Source of the DNA: DSSB01 sp046346845
Lineage (GTDB): Bacteria > UBA10199 > DSSB01
Direction: 5' to 3'
Assembly: GCA_046346845.1 (NCBI GenBank)
Contig: JAXMHH010000004.1
Location: forward strand, 372,001 to 436,000
DNA length: 64,000 bases
Shown: in pieces, positions 1-8,128 of the stretch
How the letters are laid out: each line of letters starts with the position of its first letter
Position numbering within the stretch: position 1 is the stretch's first letter
Program-made: the position numbers and the translations under genes
Notes under the pieces: model-generated
Told to the model about the DNA's origin: nothing
The model's input: the letters and a program-made list of their open reading frames with translations, nothing else
The model's database searches: none

Positions 1-190
1 CTCTAGGTTTTCCTTCGGCGATGGCATACGCGGGTTTGAGTCGCTTGACGATCACTGGGACGGGCGGAGCGTTGGCCTCCTGGCAGCTCGCCTGGAAGAC
101 TTCGCCGTAAGACCCTTCCGCCAGCTTGTGAAAGTCCGTGAACCTGCGCAGCGCCTCGATCTCGCTAGATGGAAACCATTCGGGAATCAT
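1..190 (-). CDS. Ser/Thr protein kinase, N-terminal fragment (cut by window edge)
   Basis: The reverse strand starts at an ATG at 190 and stays open to the window edge, giving 63 residues. The segment A24-EGSYGEVFQ-A34 fits a kinase glycine-rich loop, and V46-I-V-K49-R fits the VAIK strand with its ATP-binding lysine. I therefore read this as the start of a eukaryotic-type Ser/Thr kinase. The catalytic loop is outside the window, so the call rests on the N-lobe only. There is no signal peptide, so it should begin in the cytoplasm. It is divergent from the MurD-like gene, and the two share a 55-base intergenic region. A second kinase lies at the other end of the window. Confidence 0.6.
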   Translation of the reverse strand, partial: MIPEWFPSSEIEALRRFTDFHKLAEGSYGEVFQASCQEANAPPVPVIVKRLKPAYAIAEGKPR

Positions 191-220
191 TTAAAATACT
201 GTTCGAATCCTCGCCTTTTT

Positions 221-229
221 TGGTATAGA
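221..229 (+). promoter_or_regulatory. Candidate extended -10 promoter of the MurD-like gene
   Basis: TGGTATAGA fits the extended -10 pattern TG-N-TATAAT. No good -35 is visible at the expected distance. It would start transcription around 235, leaving only about ten bases before the ATG at 246. That agrees with the absence of a Shine-Dalgarno sequence there. Confidence 0.4.
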
Positions 230-245
230 TTAGCATAGTAATTTT

Positions 246-1661
246 ATGGAATTAAAAGGGAAAAAGATTGCGGTTCTGGGCCTGGGGGCGGTTGGCCTCA
301 GCCTGATCCGGGCCTTGGCCAAGGCGGGTGCCCAAGTAGCGGGCCTGGGTTATGAGAATCCCGCCGAAAATGCGCGGATCGAGGCGGAACTCAAAAAAAT
401 CAATGTCAAAACGGTGTTTCACCCCATCGCTCCGGATGCCCTGATGAGCTTCGATTATGTGGTGATGGCACCCTTCGGCGGCATGCATCTCGAGGCCTTT
501 GAATACGCCAGAGAGCATGGAAAAACCGCGTTGAACGACCTTGACTTCATCCTTCCCTTTCTCAAGGGAAAGATCATCGGCGTCACCGGTACCTGTGGCA
601 AAAGCACCACCGTGGCCATGATCGGGGAGATGCTGAAAAACCAGGGCCTCAAGGTGTCCTGGGTGGGGGGAGATACGGTGGATTGGGGTCGTCCCATCTT
701 GGACCCTAAAGAATACGACTATTGCCTGGTGGAGGTAGGCAGCTCTCGCTTGGAGGGGACTCAGCGGTTCCGGCCGCACATTGCGGTGCTGCTCAACATC
801 TTTCCTGCGCATGGCGAGCGCCACGGAGGCAGCCTCGTGAAGTACGTCGAGGCGAAGGCGAAGATTTTTTCCAATCAGGGCCCCGAGGACTATTTGGTGA
901 TCGATGCCGATGCCGCCAATGTCCAAGAATTGGTCCGGCAAAAAAAGGCCCAGGGTCGCCGGGTACAGTTCTCGCTGAATAACCCCCTCGACCCTTGGGG
1001 TGTCTACCGAGAAAAAGGGGAATTGGTCTGGACCGGAGCCGCTGGGGAGGTTTCGCGCTTCAACCTGGCCGAGACTAAAATCGGAAATTTTCCCACCCGC
1101 GCCATGGATGCGATGGCGGCCATTGCCGTCGCAAAACTCTGTGGTGTCGAGGATGGAAATATCCAAAAGGCACTGGTCGCCTACCGACCCTTGCCGGGCC
1201 GGCTTCATCGGGTGCGTAAGCTCGATGGGGTCATTTTTATCGACGATTCCCAATCCAACAACATCGGTTCGGCCATTTGGGCCTTAAACAGCTTTTCTAA
1301 ACCGATTCTCTGGATTGCCGGAGGGGACTCGGTATTTGGGTCTCGTCTCAATACCCTCCCCAGCCATATCCTGGGAAAGGTCAGGCAATGCATCGTGGTA
1401 GGGACCTTGGCCGCCGAGATTGCGGATCTGTTTCGAGAAAAACTTCCCGTGGTGGTGGTGGGGGATTTGGCCAAAGCAGTGGAAATCGCCAATCAGGCCG
1501 CTGAGCCCGACGATATCGTCTTGTTCTCCCCAGCCTGTCCGCCGGACCAAGCCAACGCTTCGGCAGGTTTGAATCGCTCCAAGGTCTTCCGTGAGGCGGT
1601 AAAGGCGCTACAACGAACTCCCCGCATGTTGCAGTCCTATCGTGGGTTCTCTCGCATTTGA
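246..1661 (+). CDS. murD: MurD-type UDP-MurNAc-amino acid ligase, divergent
   Basis: This 471-residue protein has the three-domain Mur ligase layout: an N-terminal Rossmann-like segment (VLGLGAVGLS), a central ATPase with P-loop GTCGKSTT at about 115-122, and a C-terminal ligase domain. MurD adds D-glutamate to UDP-MurNAc-L-alanine in the cytoplasm. The lysine expected to be carbamylated is present (YVEAKAKIF, about K204). Other family signatures are altered: GTNGKTT is GTCGKST, NDSKATN is DDSQSNN (about 333-339), and the usual SPACAS...F, which contacts D-Glu, reads SPACPPDQANAS. It lies alone, away from any division/cell-wall cluster, and converges with the next gene after 4 bases. It is either a divergent MurD or a MurD-like ligase of changed amino-acid specificity. 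Confidence 0.78.
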   Translation: MELKGKKIAVLGLGAVGLSLIRALAKAGAQVAGLGYENPAENARIEAELKKINVKTVFHPIAPDALMSFDYVVMAPFGGMHLEAFEYAREHGKTALNDLDFILPFLKGKIIGVTGTCGKSTTVAMIGEMLKNQGLKVSWVGGDTVDWGRPILDPKEYDYCLVEVGSSRLEGTQRFRPHIAVLLNIFPAHGERHGGSLVKYVEAKAKIFSNQGPEDYLVIDADAANVQELVRQKKAQGRRVQFSLNNPLDPWGVYREKGELVWTGAAGEVSRFNLAETKIGNFPTRAMDAMAAIAVAKLCGVEDGNIQKALVAYRPLPGRLHRVRKLDGVIFIDDSQSNNIGSAIWALNSFSKPILWIAGGDSVFGSRLNTLPSHILGKVRQCIVVGTLAAEIADLFREKLPVVVVGDLAKAVEIANQAAEPDDIVLFSPACPPDQANASAGLNRSKVFREAVKALQRTPRMLQSYRGFSRI

Positions 1662-1665
1662 GAGA

Positions 1666-3006
1666 TTAGCTGCTGTGGCCCCACTCGAAACCACCATCGT
1701 AGGAGGCATGGGGGTAGTTTGCGTCCTGCATCCATTGCGGACAGGCGATCGTGCCGTCACCTTCGCAGTCCTTCCAGAAGGTAGGACGGTCGACCGGCGG
1801 GTAATCGATCTTGGTGTCGGTGGTGAAGGAGATGTCACCGCTGAAGGTGTTCTGCATGACGTTCATCTCGGTGCCGTCGAAGGAGATGCAGCCGGCCTTC
1901 GCATCGTCGGTCACCGCAGTCACCTCTTTTCCGTACATCGCGGAGAGCAGCTTTGCGGCCTCTTCGGCCACCTTTTTGCGGTCGGCCGCAACCGTCTTGC
2001 TCATATCGTCCTTGTGCTCGTAAATATCCTCGATGTCGCGGAACGGCTGGAAGTTGTCGTTGGTGACCGAGGTATTCTGTCTAGCCGCGTCGTTGCGGGA
2101 ATTGCATTCTTGGATCTTCTTGTCGATCTGCTCCTTGAGCTTGCCGTAGTCGTCCTTGGCCGTCTGTTTCAGTTCATTGAGGTTGGCCGCGAAGTCCTTG
2201 TCGTTCAGCAGCTCCGCAACCTTGGCATCGGGCGGGTTGGGGAGGTTCTTGGGGTCCAAGCCATGTTTCTTGAAAAGATCCTCGAGCTCTTTAGGGCTTT
2301 TGCCGGTCAATTCTTCCAATTTTTGGAAGATCGGCGGAAAAGCCGTCGCGTCGGAGACCTCTTGTTTTAGCTCGCCGAGGTTCTCGTCGATGGTCTCGGG
2401 CGTAATGGTCCCCAGCTCCAGACCCTTGAGCCATTTGTCGATCTTCTCGGTGTACTCGGCCTTTTGGTCGCTGGACAGATCGGGGTTGTCGTTGATGGCC
2501 TTCTTGTAGTCCTCCAAATCCTTCTTCATTTGGGCCTTGCCACCATCCTCGCCTTCCGCTCCCTCGGCTCCCTCGGCGCCGCCGGCCTCCGGAGGATAGG
2601 CGATGTTGTTCATCTCCTCGGCGATCTTCGCCATTTCGGCCTGGGCCTTCTCCGGGCTCATGCCGGCGGTCGCGTTGATGCGGCCCCAGAAGGCGGCATA
2701 CTTGTCGCCCAGCTTGTCTTTGAGTTGATTGGCCATGTCGCGCAGGCCCTGCATGGTGAGCTCGCCCTGCGGCGCGCCGCCCGGACCCTGGGGGCCCTCT
2801 TCACCGTAACCTTGGTCGCCGATGAATTCGTCTCCGCCCGCGCCGTAATCGCCGTATTGATCGCCGCCCATGCCAGGGTCATAGCCACTGCCGTAGTCGC
2901 TTCCACCATAAGGATCGGTTTGGGTTCCGCCGGTGCCGTAATTCTTGGCATAGGGGTCATTGGAAGGCTGGGGCGGGACTTGGTTATTCTTGACAGGCGT
3001 GGTCAT
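1666..3006 (-). CDS. Hypothetical acidic low-complexity/helical protein
   Basis: I do not recognise this 446-residue protein. The start is well supported by AGGAGG seven bases before the ATG. Residues 1-80 are disordered and rich in Gly, Tyr, Asp and Pro. A short GAEGAEGAEGEDG run follows near 150. Residues 160-345 are charged and predicted helical (many KxxLExxK-type heptads). The C-terminal 90 residues contain three cysteines and aromatic residues, and look like a small folded domain. No signal peptide or membrane segment is visible, so either it is cytoplasmic or it leaves the cell by a route that needs no N-terminal signal. It converges on the MurD-like gene with a 4-base gap. It belongs to the set of large, signal-less, unrecognised proteins in this window. 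Confidence 0.8.
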   Translation of the reverse strand: MTTPVKNNQVPPQPSNDPYAKNYGTGGTQTDPYGGSDYGSGYDPGMGGDQYGDYGAGGDEFIGDQGYGEEGPQGPGGAPQGELTMQGLRDMANQLKDKLGDKYAAFWGRINATAGMSPEKAQAEMAKIAEEMNNIAYPPEAGGAEGAEGAEGEDGGKAQMKKDLEDYKKAINDNPDLSSDQKAEYTEKIDKWLKGLELGTITPETIDENLGELKQEVSDATAFPPIFQKLEELTGKSPKELEDLFKKHGLDPKNLPNPPDAKVAELLNDKDFAANLNELKQTAKDDYGKLKEQIDKKIQECNSRNDAARQNTSVTNDNFQPFRDIEDIYEHKDDMSKTVAADRKKVAEEAAKLLSAMYGKEVTAVTDDAKAGCISFDGTEMNVMQNTFSGDISFTTDTKIDYPPVDRPTFWKDCEGDGTIACPQWMQDANYPHASYDGGFEWGHSS

Positions 3007-3040
3007 CTTCGATCCTCCTCGTGGAAATTCCTAATTAACT

Positions 3041-3069
3041 ATTCTGAATCCCTCGGTTTTTATTGTCCA
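3041..3069 (-). promoter_or_regulatory. Candidate sigma-70 promoter of the 1666-3006 gene
   Basis: On the reverse strand TGGACA (3064-3069) and CAGAAT (3041-3046) are separated by 17 bases. The -10 has 4 of 6 consensus matches. The start would fall near 3034, about 28 bases upstream of the coding start and clear of the AGGAGG. Confidence 0.4.
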
Positions 3070-3685
3070 GTCGTAGTTTGGACCTGGACTCGGGGGCGAT
3101 TGGCTAGGGGGGAGGAGAGGGCAAAGGCAAGGATATCAAGGTGTCTCCGCCCCCGCGGCCCTTCCTGGTTGATTATATTTTCGATTTTCAGGTCTGGGGT
3201 GTTGTGGGTGACGGGAAATATTCTTGGACGGGGTCTATTGAAGGTCCAGTTACAAGAAGGTATCGTCGCTGGCAATTTCCTTGGGCAGCCAATGCTGTCC
3301 CGCCAACTAGCCGCGGGCTGAGTTCATAGGGACCGCTGCGATTCCGCCCTGGGGAATCCAACCCTCAATCAAGGATGCCGGGCGAAAAAAATCCGTCAAT
3401 CCTCCCGACATTTGCCCAGAAATTGGGCTAATTTCGCCTCCAAAAATAAGTATTCTTGAAAGAAACCATCTCTGAACGGGCGATTTTTGGTGAGTCCGGT
3501 CGCCAGAATTTGGCGTCCTTTGTGGGGCCCCCACCCCAAAATCAACGGAGTGCGAGCAAACCTCTGGGGCAGGGAGCTGGGAAACACCTTTAAATAATTG
3601 AGTATTTCCTCTTATGTCATTTTTCTCTGTCTATGGCCTGTTTTATGCAGCCCCTTAGTACGGAAGTAAAAAGCAAGGGCGCTCC
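3070..3685. other. Gene-free stretch
   Basis: About 600 bases with no reading frame I would defend on either strand. Short frames exist but have neither a ribosome site nor plausible composition. It contains one imperfect palindrome (CGCCA/TGGCG around 3501-3515) and a GC-rich symmetric run near 3522-3534, neither followed by a T-tract. The last 90 bases are T-rich and probably hold the promoter of the small gene at 3686, though no convincing -35/-10 pair was found. Confidence 0.5.
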
Positions 3686-3901
3686 ATGAATTCACGCCAA
3701 TCCAAGCAAACCTCCGAGTTAAAGAGCCTGCAGGAGTCGGTCAGTCGGGAAAAGACCAGCCATCCTCCTGCCCAGGTGCAGGGGCAGGCCAATCCCGCTA
3801 CCGAACACCAGGGCCCCCATTGGCAGGTGAGGGATTCCAAGCCCACCCCCTTCGTCGCCGATTTTTTTCTGAGTCATCCTGACAAAGTCCTCGGCATCTG
3901 A
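3686..3901 (+). CDS. Small hydrophilic protein, 71 aa
   Basis: Unrecognised. The protein is polar and rich in Ser, Gln, Lys and Pro. Its N-terminus (QSKQTSELKSLQESVSREK) could form a short helix. It ends with a more hydrophobic FVADFFLSHPDKVL stretch. The best evidence that it is real is position: the frame ends 27 bases before a perfect intrinsic terminator at 3929, and an AAGGG lies about eight bases before the ATG. There is no membrane segment, cysteine or known motif. Confidence 0.5.
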   Translation: MNSRQSKQTSELKSLQESVSREKTSHPPAQVQGQANPATEHQGPHWQVRDSKPTPFVADFFLSHPDKVLGI

Positions 3902-3928
3902 TTGCACCAAATCTATGCCGTAAAAATT

Positions 3929-3959
3929 GCCCCAGAGCCTTCTGGGGCATTTTTTTTTT
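3929..3959 (+). terminator. Rho-independent terminator
   Basis: Perfect 8-bp stem GCCCCAGA/TCTGGGGC with a GCCT loop (3929-3948), followed by A and an uninterrupted run of T. It ends the transcript of the 71-aa gene. Confidence 0.88.
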
Positions 3960-4045
3960 AATTTTCCACAAAGGACCCCCTTCCCATTTGGGATAACTTG
4001 TGATAAGTCCATGAAATCTGAAGTGAAGGCCCGAAAGGAGGTCCT

Positions 4046-4579
4046 GTGGATAACTCTAATTTTTCGAAACGGTTTTGGGGCATCGTCTTCGCCCTAACCT
4101 TCCTCGCCTCGGTCGGGGCGGTAGCCAAGGCCTTGGGGGCTACCGATCCGGTGGCCGAGAAAAACTTGCAAGCCTTGCCCGCGCCCACCTCGACGCAAAA
4201 CCCTCCGCCCGCCGCCCATCCCGACGAAGACACGGCCGCGGATGCCGGAAAAGAGTTTTCCTCCGGTGCGGGTAGCCTGGGGAGAGGTTTCGTCAAGGGC
4301 GCCAAGGTCACCGGTAGTGCCTTCAAGACCGCGGGCAAGACCATGGCGAAGGGCTTCAAGAAGGCCGGGACCTCGATCCGCGATTATTTCCTCGGCAAGA
4401 AAGAGTCCGATCTCCAAGAAAGCGACCTGAGCGTCTCCTCGGTCGAAGCGGAGGCCGCGGCTTCGCAACGAGATCCCGCCTCGGTCGAGCTGGATGCCGT
4501 CGGCAACGATATGCCCAGGCAGGCCGAGCCGAAAAAGCTCTCCAAGCAAGGCAAGTCCAAGGCCTCCGAAGTCAATTAA
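4046..4579 (+). CDS. Membrane-anchored or exported hypothetical protein, 177 aa
   Basis: The start is GTG at 4046, chosen because AAAGGAGGT lies seven bases upstream. Residues 9-30 (FWGIVFALTFLASVGAVAKALG) form a signal peptide or anchor, with ASVGA and AKALGA as possible cleavage sites. The rest is a proline/alanine linker (about 35-65), a Gly/Lys-rich amphipathic helical stretch (about 70-118, GRGFVKGAKVTGSAFKTAGK), and a charged tail ending in lysines and serines. The middle stretch resembles short amphipathic membrane-binding repeats, but I know no family for it. It lies alone between a terminator and the convergent aminotransferase. Confidence 0.72.
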   Translation: MDNSNFSKRFWGIVFALTFLASVGAVAKALGATDPVAEKNLQALPAPTSTQNPPPAAHPDEDTAADAGKEFSSGAGSLGRGFVKGAKVTGSAFKTAGKTMAKGFKKAGTSIRDYFLGKKESDLQESDLSVSSVEAEAAASQRDPASVELDAVGNDMPRQAEPKKLSKQGKSKASEVN

Positions 4580-4640
4580 GGTTGGTTCTTGGGCTTTCGG
4601 TGGCGTGGGACGATAGCGGTGTCTATCGGACGCCAGCTGC

Positions 4641-5816
4641 TTATTTCCTGCGCTGATGGCGGAGGTATTCTCCGATGCGGGCGAGGCCTTCCCGGATATT
4701 TTTAACATCGGTCGCGTAAGAAAACCGGACAAATCCCTCGCCCGAAGGGCCGAAGTCGATCCCCGGCGTCACGCCGACCTTGGCCTTGTCCAAGAGGTCG
4801 AAGGCGAAGCGGTAGGAGTCTTTTGTGAAGCGTTTCGCATTGGCGAAGACGTAAAAGGCCCCGGTGGGCTCCGCCGCGACCTCGAAGCCTAGCTTTCGAA
4901 CTCCCTCCAACATGACCTTGCGGCGCTGCGCGAAGATGGCTCGCATCTTTCGCTGTTCCGTCGCAGCCTGCTTCAGGGCCGCAATCCCCGCGGCCTGCAC
5001 GAAGCTTGAGGTCGAGATGTAGAAGTTCTGCGCCATGTTTTGAAAGACCCTGCTGAAGGCCCTTGGGAAGATGCAGTAGCCGAGGCGGAATCCCGTCATC
5101 GCGTAGGCCTTGGAAAATCCGTTCAAGACGAAGGCGCGGTCGGTGAATTCGAGGATGGAGCGCTCCTCTCCCTCGTAGGTCAGGCCGTGGTAGATCTCGT
5201 CGCTGATCAGGTATTTCCCCAGGCCCGCCAAGGCGCGGAGGGTCCCCGCGGTCAGGACTTGGCCGGTGGGATTTGAGGGGGAGTTTATCAAGATCGCCTT
5301 GGTCTGTCGGCTGAGCCTTCGCCGCACCGCCTCGGGGCGAAGCCGAAAGCCGTCGGCCTCCTCACCGCGGATGAACCGGGGCTTGGCGCCCGCAAAACTC
5401 AAAAAGTTCGCGTAACAGGGGTAGTGGGGATCCGCCAAGGCGACCTCGTCCCCGGGCTCGAGCAGGGCGCCGAAGAGCAGGAGCATGGCGGGGGAGGTGC
5501 CGGCCGTGACCATGACCTGGTCGGGGTGGATCGAGACCCGATAGCGCTTGAGGTAATGCGCGCAGATCGCCTCCCGCAGGGCCGGCAAGCCTAAGGAGTG
5601 GGTATACTTGGTGAAATTCTTCCGGAGGGCGGCGATGGCCGCGGCTTTGACCGCTCGCGGCGGGGGGAAATCGGGTTCCCCCACCGAGAAGCTGATGACA
5701 TCGTGGCCCAATTGTGCCATGCCTTGGCTCTTTTCCAGGACATCCATGGCGATGAACGAACGCAGCCCGCGCGAGCGGCGGGAGAGGCGGCGAAGATCGT
5801 GATGCGAAGGTTTCAT
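4641..5816 (-). CDS. PLP-dependent class I/II aminotransferase (aspartate-type)
   Basis: This 391-residue protein matches fold-type I aminotransferases in length and motif order. It has a substrate-pocket SVGEPDF near 44-50, SNPTG with the PLP-contacting N182, SDEIY with D206 and Y209, and the Schiff-base lysine K236 in SKAYAMTGFR with the phosphate-contacting R244. It should transfer amino groups between an amino acid and a 2-oxoacid in the cytoplasm; the substrate (aspartate, aromatic or other) cannot be fixed from sequence. The frame extends 88 codons further upstream. I place the start at the internal ATG at 5816 because family homology begins just after it, GGTAGGA lies just upstream, and the extension would overlap the divergent gene and its promoter motif. 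Confidence 0.92.
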   Translation of the reverse strand: MKPSHHDLRRLSRRSRGLRSFIAMDVLEKSQGMAQLGHDVISFSVGEPDFPPPRAVKAAAIAALRKNFTKYTHSLGLPALREAICAHYLKRYRVSIHPDQVMVTAGTSPAMLLLFGALLEPGDEVALADPHYPCYANFLSFAGAKPRFIRGEEADGFRLRPEAVRRRLSRQTKAILINSPSNPTGQVLTAGTLRALAGLGKYLISDEIYHGLTYEGEERSILEFTDRAFVLNGFSKAYAMTGFRLGYCIFPRAFSRVFQNMAQNFYISTSSFVQAAGIAALKQAATEQRKMRAIFAQRRKVMLEGVRKLGFEVAAEPTGAFYVFANAKRFTKDSYRFAFDLLDKAKVGVTPGIDFGPSGEGFVRFSYATDVKNIREGLARIGEYLRHQRRK

Positions 5817-5879
5817 TATCCTACCCCAAGGCGAAGCAAGTCCTTGATTGTGCTTCCTTATCGCTTCGCCCGGCGCGCC

Positions 5880-5906
5880 GCAACTTTTGTCTCCGCCTGC
5901 CGATCT
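5880..5906 (+). promoter_or_regulatory. Alternative-sigma-like promoter, copy 1
   Basis: GCAACTTT (5880-5887), 11 bases, then GCCGATCT (5899-5906). This is one of six copies of the bipartite motif GCAACTTY-N11-NCCGANNA in the window. It lies 13 bases upstream of the 63-aa membrane protein, which starts a two-gene unit with the beta-propeller-like protein. The -10 half is one base pair of changes from the FliA element GCCGATAA; the AAC and CGA cores also fit ECF sigma factors. Confidence 0.6.
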
Positions 5907-5919
5907 TTTCAGGAGAGAA

Positions 5920-6111
5920 ATGATGAAGACGTTTGGCTCCGGGGCCCTGTTTGGGCTCCTTTTTAGTACGATCGCGATCTGGTTTCTCAAGCTCTCCCCT
6001 TGGGCGATGTTGCCCGAGCTACGTTGGGACGTCTTTGTGATCGGCGGGGGAATATTGGGCGGCTTGGTCCACCAGCTCATAGGAAGCTATCAAGATGTCT
6101 CCTCCGAATAA
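5920..6111 (+). CDS. Small membrane protein, 63 aa
   Basis: It has two adjacent possible starts, ATG 5920 and ATG 5923; AGGAG at 5911 fits either, and I give the first. The protein has two hydrophobic segments, residues about 5-24 (FGSGALFGLLFSTIAIWFL) and 38-56 (VFVIGGGILGGLVHQLIG), which suggests a hairpin in the inner membrane. No family is recognised. It overlaps the next gene by 17 bases, so the two are probably translated together, and both would come from promoter copy 1. Confidence 0.66.
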   Translation: MMKTFGSGALFGLLFSTIAIWFLKLSPWAMLPELRWDVFVIGGGILGGLVHQLIGSYQDVSSE

Positions 6112-7486
6112 GATCTCCGCTTTGGAATATGTCTACGACGAGGCCGCGGGCCTGTGCAGGCCGGCGGAACCGGCCGACCTGGTGTGCGAGGCCTCGCCCG
6201 TGCAGCCGCAAATCGACGATGCCTTTCTCGCCACCGTCTCGCGCTCCCAGCTGCTGCGGGACGCCTTCGGCCCTCCTGCCCAGCCCCGGCCCAATCCGGT
6301 CTTTCGGGATTCTCCCTTCGCCTACACGCCCTTGGCCTTGTTCACCGGCCTCCAGGGCTGCAGTTCCCCCACCGAGCCTCCGCCGGTCGGCGATCCGGTG
6401 CAGTCGGCCAGCCCGCTCGGCCCCGAATTGACCATGAACAGCCAGCCCCTGGCCGGAAACCTGGATGGAGTCCAGTTGACTGGAAGCGGCTCAGGCACGG
6501 CCGTGGCTTGGTCGGTCTTCGATTCCACCACGCCCGCCAACACCGGGACCTTCGCCTTTTTGCGCAGCGGTTCCTCCGGCGGCAGCCAAAGCACGGTCAG
6601 CAACGAGGCCACGGCGCGGCATTTGACCACCTCCGCGGCCATGCTGGACAACGGGGATAGCATCGTCGTCTACACCCGCACCGACGGGGATCCGGGCACC
6701 GCCCGAATCGTGGCCAGGCGCATTTCCTCCTCCGGAACGCCGGTGGGCTCCGAGATGACCCTGGTGGGCGCCGCCGACCGTTCCAGCGTCCCCGACGCCC
6801 AGGTGGTTTCCACCGGAAACGGCTTCGTCGCGGTCTATCGCGACGGCAACGGCCAGTTGGTGGCTACCTCCTTCAACGCCGACGGCACCCAGACCGGCAC
6901 GCGCAACCTGGGGGCCGCTCCCGCTTCGCGGAACCGTTACGCGGTGGCCCGCGGCGAGGGCAACACCTGGGTGTTGGCGGAAATCGCCAGCGGAAATCAG
7001 GTCCACGTCCGCAGCTTCGCGGGGACCAATCCCGGCGCGATCGACGACACCATCTCGACCAGCGGATTCTCCTCCACGGTGAACTTGAGCGTGGCGATGA
7101 ACGAGGAGGGCGCCGTCATGGCGGCCTGGAACTCGGAGGGCGGTGGCATCAGCGCCGCCGTGCTCAACGGCCCCGGCAGCGAGGCCCCGTTCCGGGTAAC
7201 CAGCAGCAGCTTGGCCAACACGATGTCGCTCGCCAACGACCATCGCGGCAATTTCTTCTTCGCCTGGGAGCAGGGCGGGCAGGTCCTCGCCCGGGTCTAC
7301 AACGGCACCAGCAGCTTCACGACGCCGGCGGACTTCACGGTCATCGCCACCGGCAACCAAAACTCCAACGTCCAGGCCCATGTCTCGGACGACGGCATTT
7401 TCACCATCAGCTGGATCCGCAGCTCCACCTCCGGCGGGGTCACCCAGCAAAACCTGCTGCGGCGCGACTACCGGATCAATTACTAA
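6095..7486 (+). CDS. Beta-propeller-like repeat protein, 463 aa
   Basis: ATG at 6095, with AGGAAG eight bases upstream. After an N-terminal region of about 100 residues, the protein is a series of roughly 45-50-residue repeats. They combine hydrophobic beta-strands with Gly/Asn/Asp/Thr turns, for example GNGFVAVYRDGNGQLVATSFNA, GDSIVVYTRTDGDPGTARIV and NFFFAWEQGGQVLARVYNG. This pattern is typical of beta-propellers in secreted or surface proteins. No N-terminal signal is present. Instead, a lipobox-like LALFTGLQGC sits near residues 82-92, too far in for normal lipoprotein processing from this start, and no better start is visible. I infer an envelope or extracellular binding role. Confidence 0.75.
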   Translation: MSPPNKISALEYVYDEAAGLCRPAEPADLVCEASPVQPQIDDAFLATVSRSQLLRDAFGPPAQPRPNPVFRDSPFAYTPLALFTGLQGCSSPTEPPPVGDPVQSASPLGPELTMNSQPLAGNLDGVQLTGSGSGTAVAWSVFDSTTPANTGTFAFLRSGSSGGSQSTVSNEATARHLTTSAAMLDNGDSIVVYTRTDGDPGTARIVARRISSSGTPVGSEMTLVGAADRSSVPDAQVVSTGNGFVAVYRDGNGQLVATSFNADGTQTGTRNLGAAPASRNRYAVARGEGNTWVLAEIASGNQVHVRSFAGTNPGAIDDTISTSGFSSTVNLSVAMNEEGAVMAAWNSEGGGISAAVLNGPGSEAPFRVTSSSLANTMSLANDHRGNFFFAWEQGGQVLARVYNGTSSFTTPADFTVIATGNQNSNVQAHVSDDGIFTISWIRSSTSGGVTQQNLLRRDYRINY

Positions 7487-7558
7487 AAGGCTGTCGAAGA
7501 ACTGCCGGTGGTTGGGCCAAGGCCATTGCCCTCCGCAAATCCTTCGAATTCGCTGCAA

Positions 7559-7577
7559 GGTTCGGGAAACCCGAACC
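7559..7577. repeat. Short perfect hairpin
   Basis: GGTTCGGG-AAA-CCCGAACC, an 8-bp stem with a 3-base loop, 72 bases after the beta-propeller-like gene. There is no T-tract on either side, so I do not call it an intrinsic terminator. It may stabilise the 3' end of that transcript. Confidence 0.45.
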
Positions 7578-7700
7578 CCGCACCGCAGGCGGATTGGCGG
7601 GCCCCGAACATCCAAAGAATTTTTGGGCAGTGCATGGAACCGGATTCATTCCGGCGGGAATATCATCAGTTGCCAGTTCTTTTCCCATTCTCGGGGTTTC

Positions 7701-7727
7701 GCAACTTTCCGCGATTTTGCCCGACAA
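7701..7727 (+). promoter_or_regulatory. Alternative-sigma-like promoter, copy 2
   Basis: GCAACTTT (7701-7708), N11, CCCGACAA (7720-7727). It lies 20 bases before the ATG of the 123-aa gene, which leaves room for the GGGAGG ribosome site at about 7737. Confidence 0.62.
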
Positions 7728-7747
7728 ATTCCCCGTGGGAGGCCTGC

Positions 7748-8119
7748 ATGGCGATTAGGGAATTTGACGCGAACAGCCGTAACTCCGAACCCAAAAAGCC
7801 GGTGGAAATCGCCGACTTGATCAACCGTCTCCAAGACCTCTGCCCAGAGGAGATGGCGAAGGCCCTCATCACCCTGGAATTCCATAAAAAGTTCAGCGGA
7901 AGCTTTCAGGCCTTTCAGCAAGCGATGGCCCAAGATCCGACGCCCCTGTTCTTTTCCCGCGGGCTCAAGCACGAGATCCAGAGCATTTACCTTGAACTCG
8001 CCCGCCACCTTAAGGCAAAGAACCAGGGCGCGACTGACCTCATGAACCAGGTCTTCGATTTCTTCAACGCGACCCTTAAGGCCCTTTCCAAGGTGCCTTA
8101 TTTGGTTTCCAACAACTAG
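7748..8119 (+). CDS. Small helical protein, 123 aa
   Basis: I chose ATG 7748 over in-frame starts up to 80 codons upstream because GGGAGG lies five to ten bases before it and the promoter-like motif ends at 7727. The product is soluble and almost wholly helical: IADLINRLQDLCPEEMAKALITLEFHKKF, then long amphipathic helices such as LKHEIQSIYLELARHLKAK and FDFFNATLKALSKV. It has no signal peptide or known motif. It is followed nine bases later by a 33-codon membrane peptide gene, and the two probably form a unit. Confidence 0.7.
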   Translation: MAIREFDANSRNSEPKKPVEIADLINRLQDLCPEEMAKALITLEFHKKFSGSFQAFQQAMAQDPTPLFFSRGLKHEIQSIYLELARHLKAKNQGATDLMNQVFDFFNATLKALSKVPYLVSNN

Positions 8120-8128
8120 GAGAAGAAT

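Noticed and set aside
252..1253. 333-codon reverse frame inside the MurD-like gene
   Set aside because: The forward frame has recognisable Mur ligase motifs; the reverse one has none.
5817..6080. 88-codon N-terminal extension of the aminotransferase
   Set aside because: It has no family similarity and would run through promoter copy 1 and the divergent gene.
7559..7577. Hairpin as an intrinsic terminator
   Set aside because: No T-tract follows on either strand; kept only as a structural repeat.
7487..7747. Extension of the 123-aa protein by 80 codons upstream
   Set aside because: Proline-rich with no family look; the ribosome site and promoter motif fit ATG 7748.
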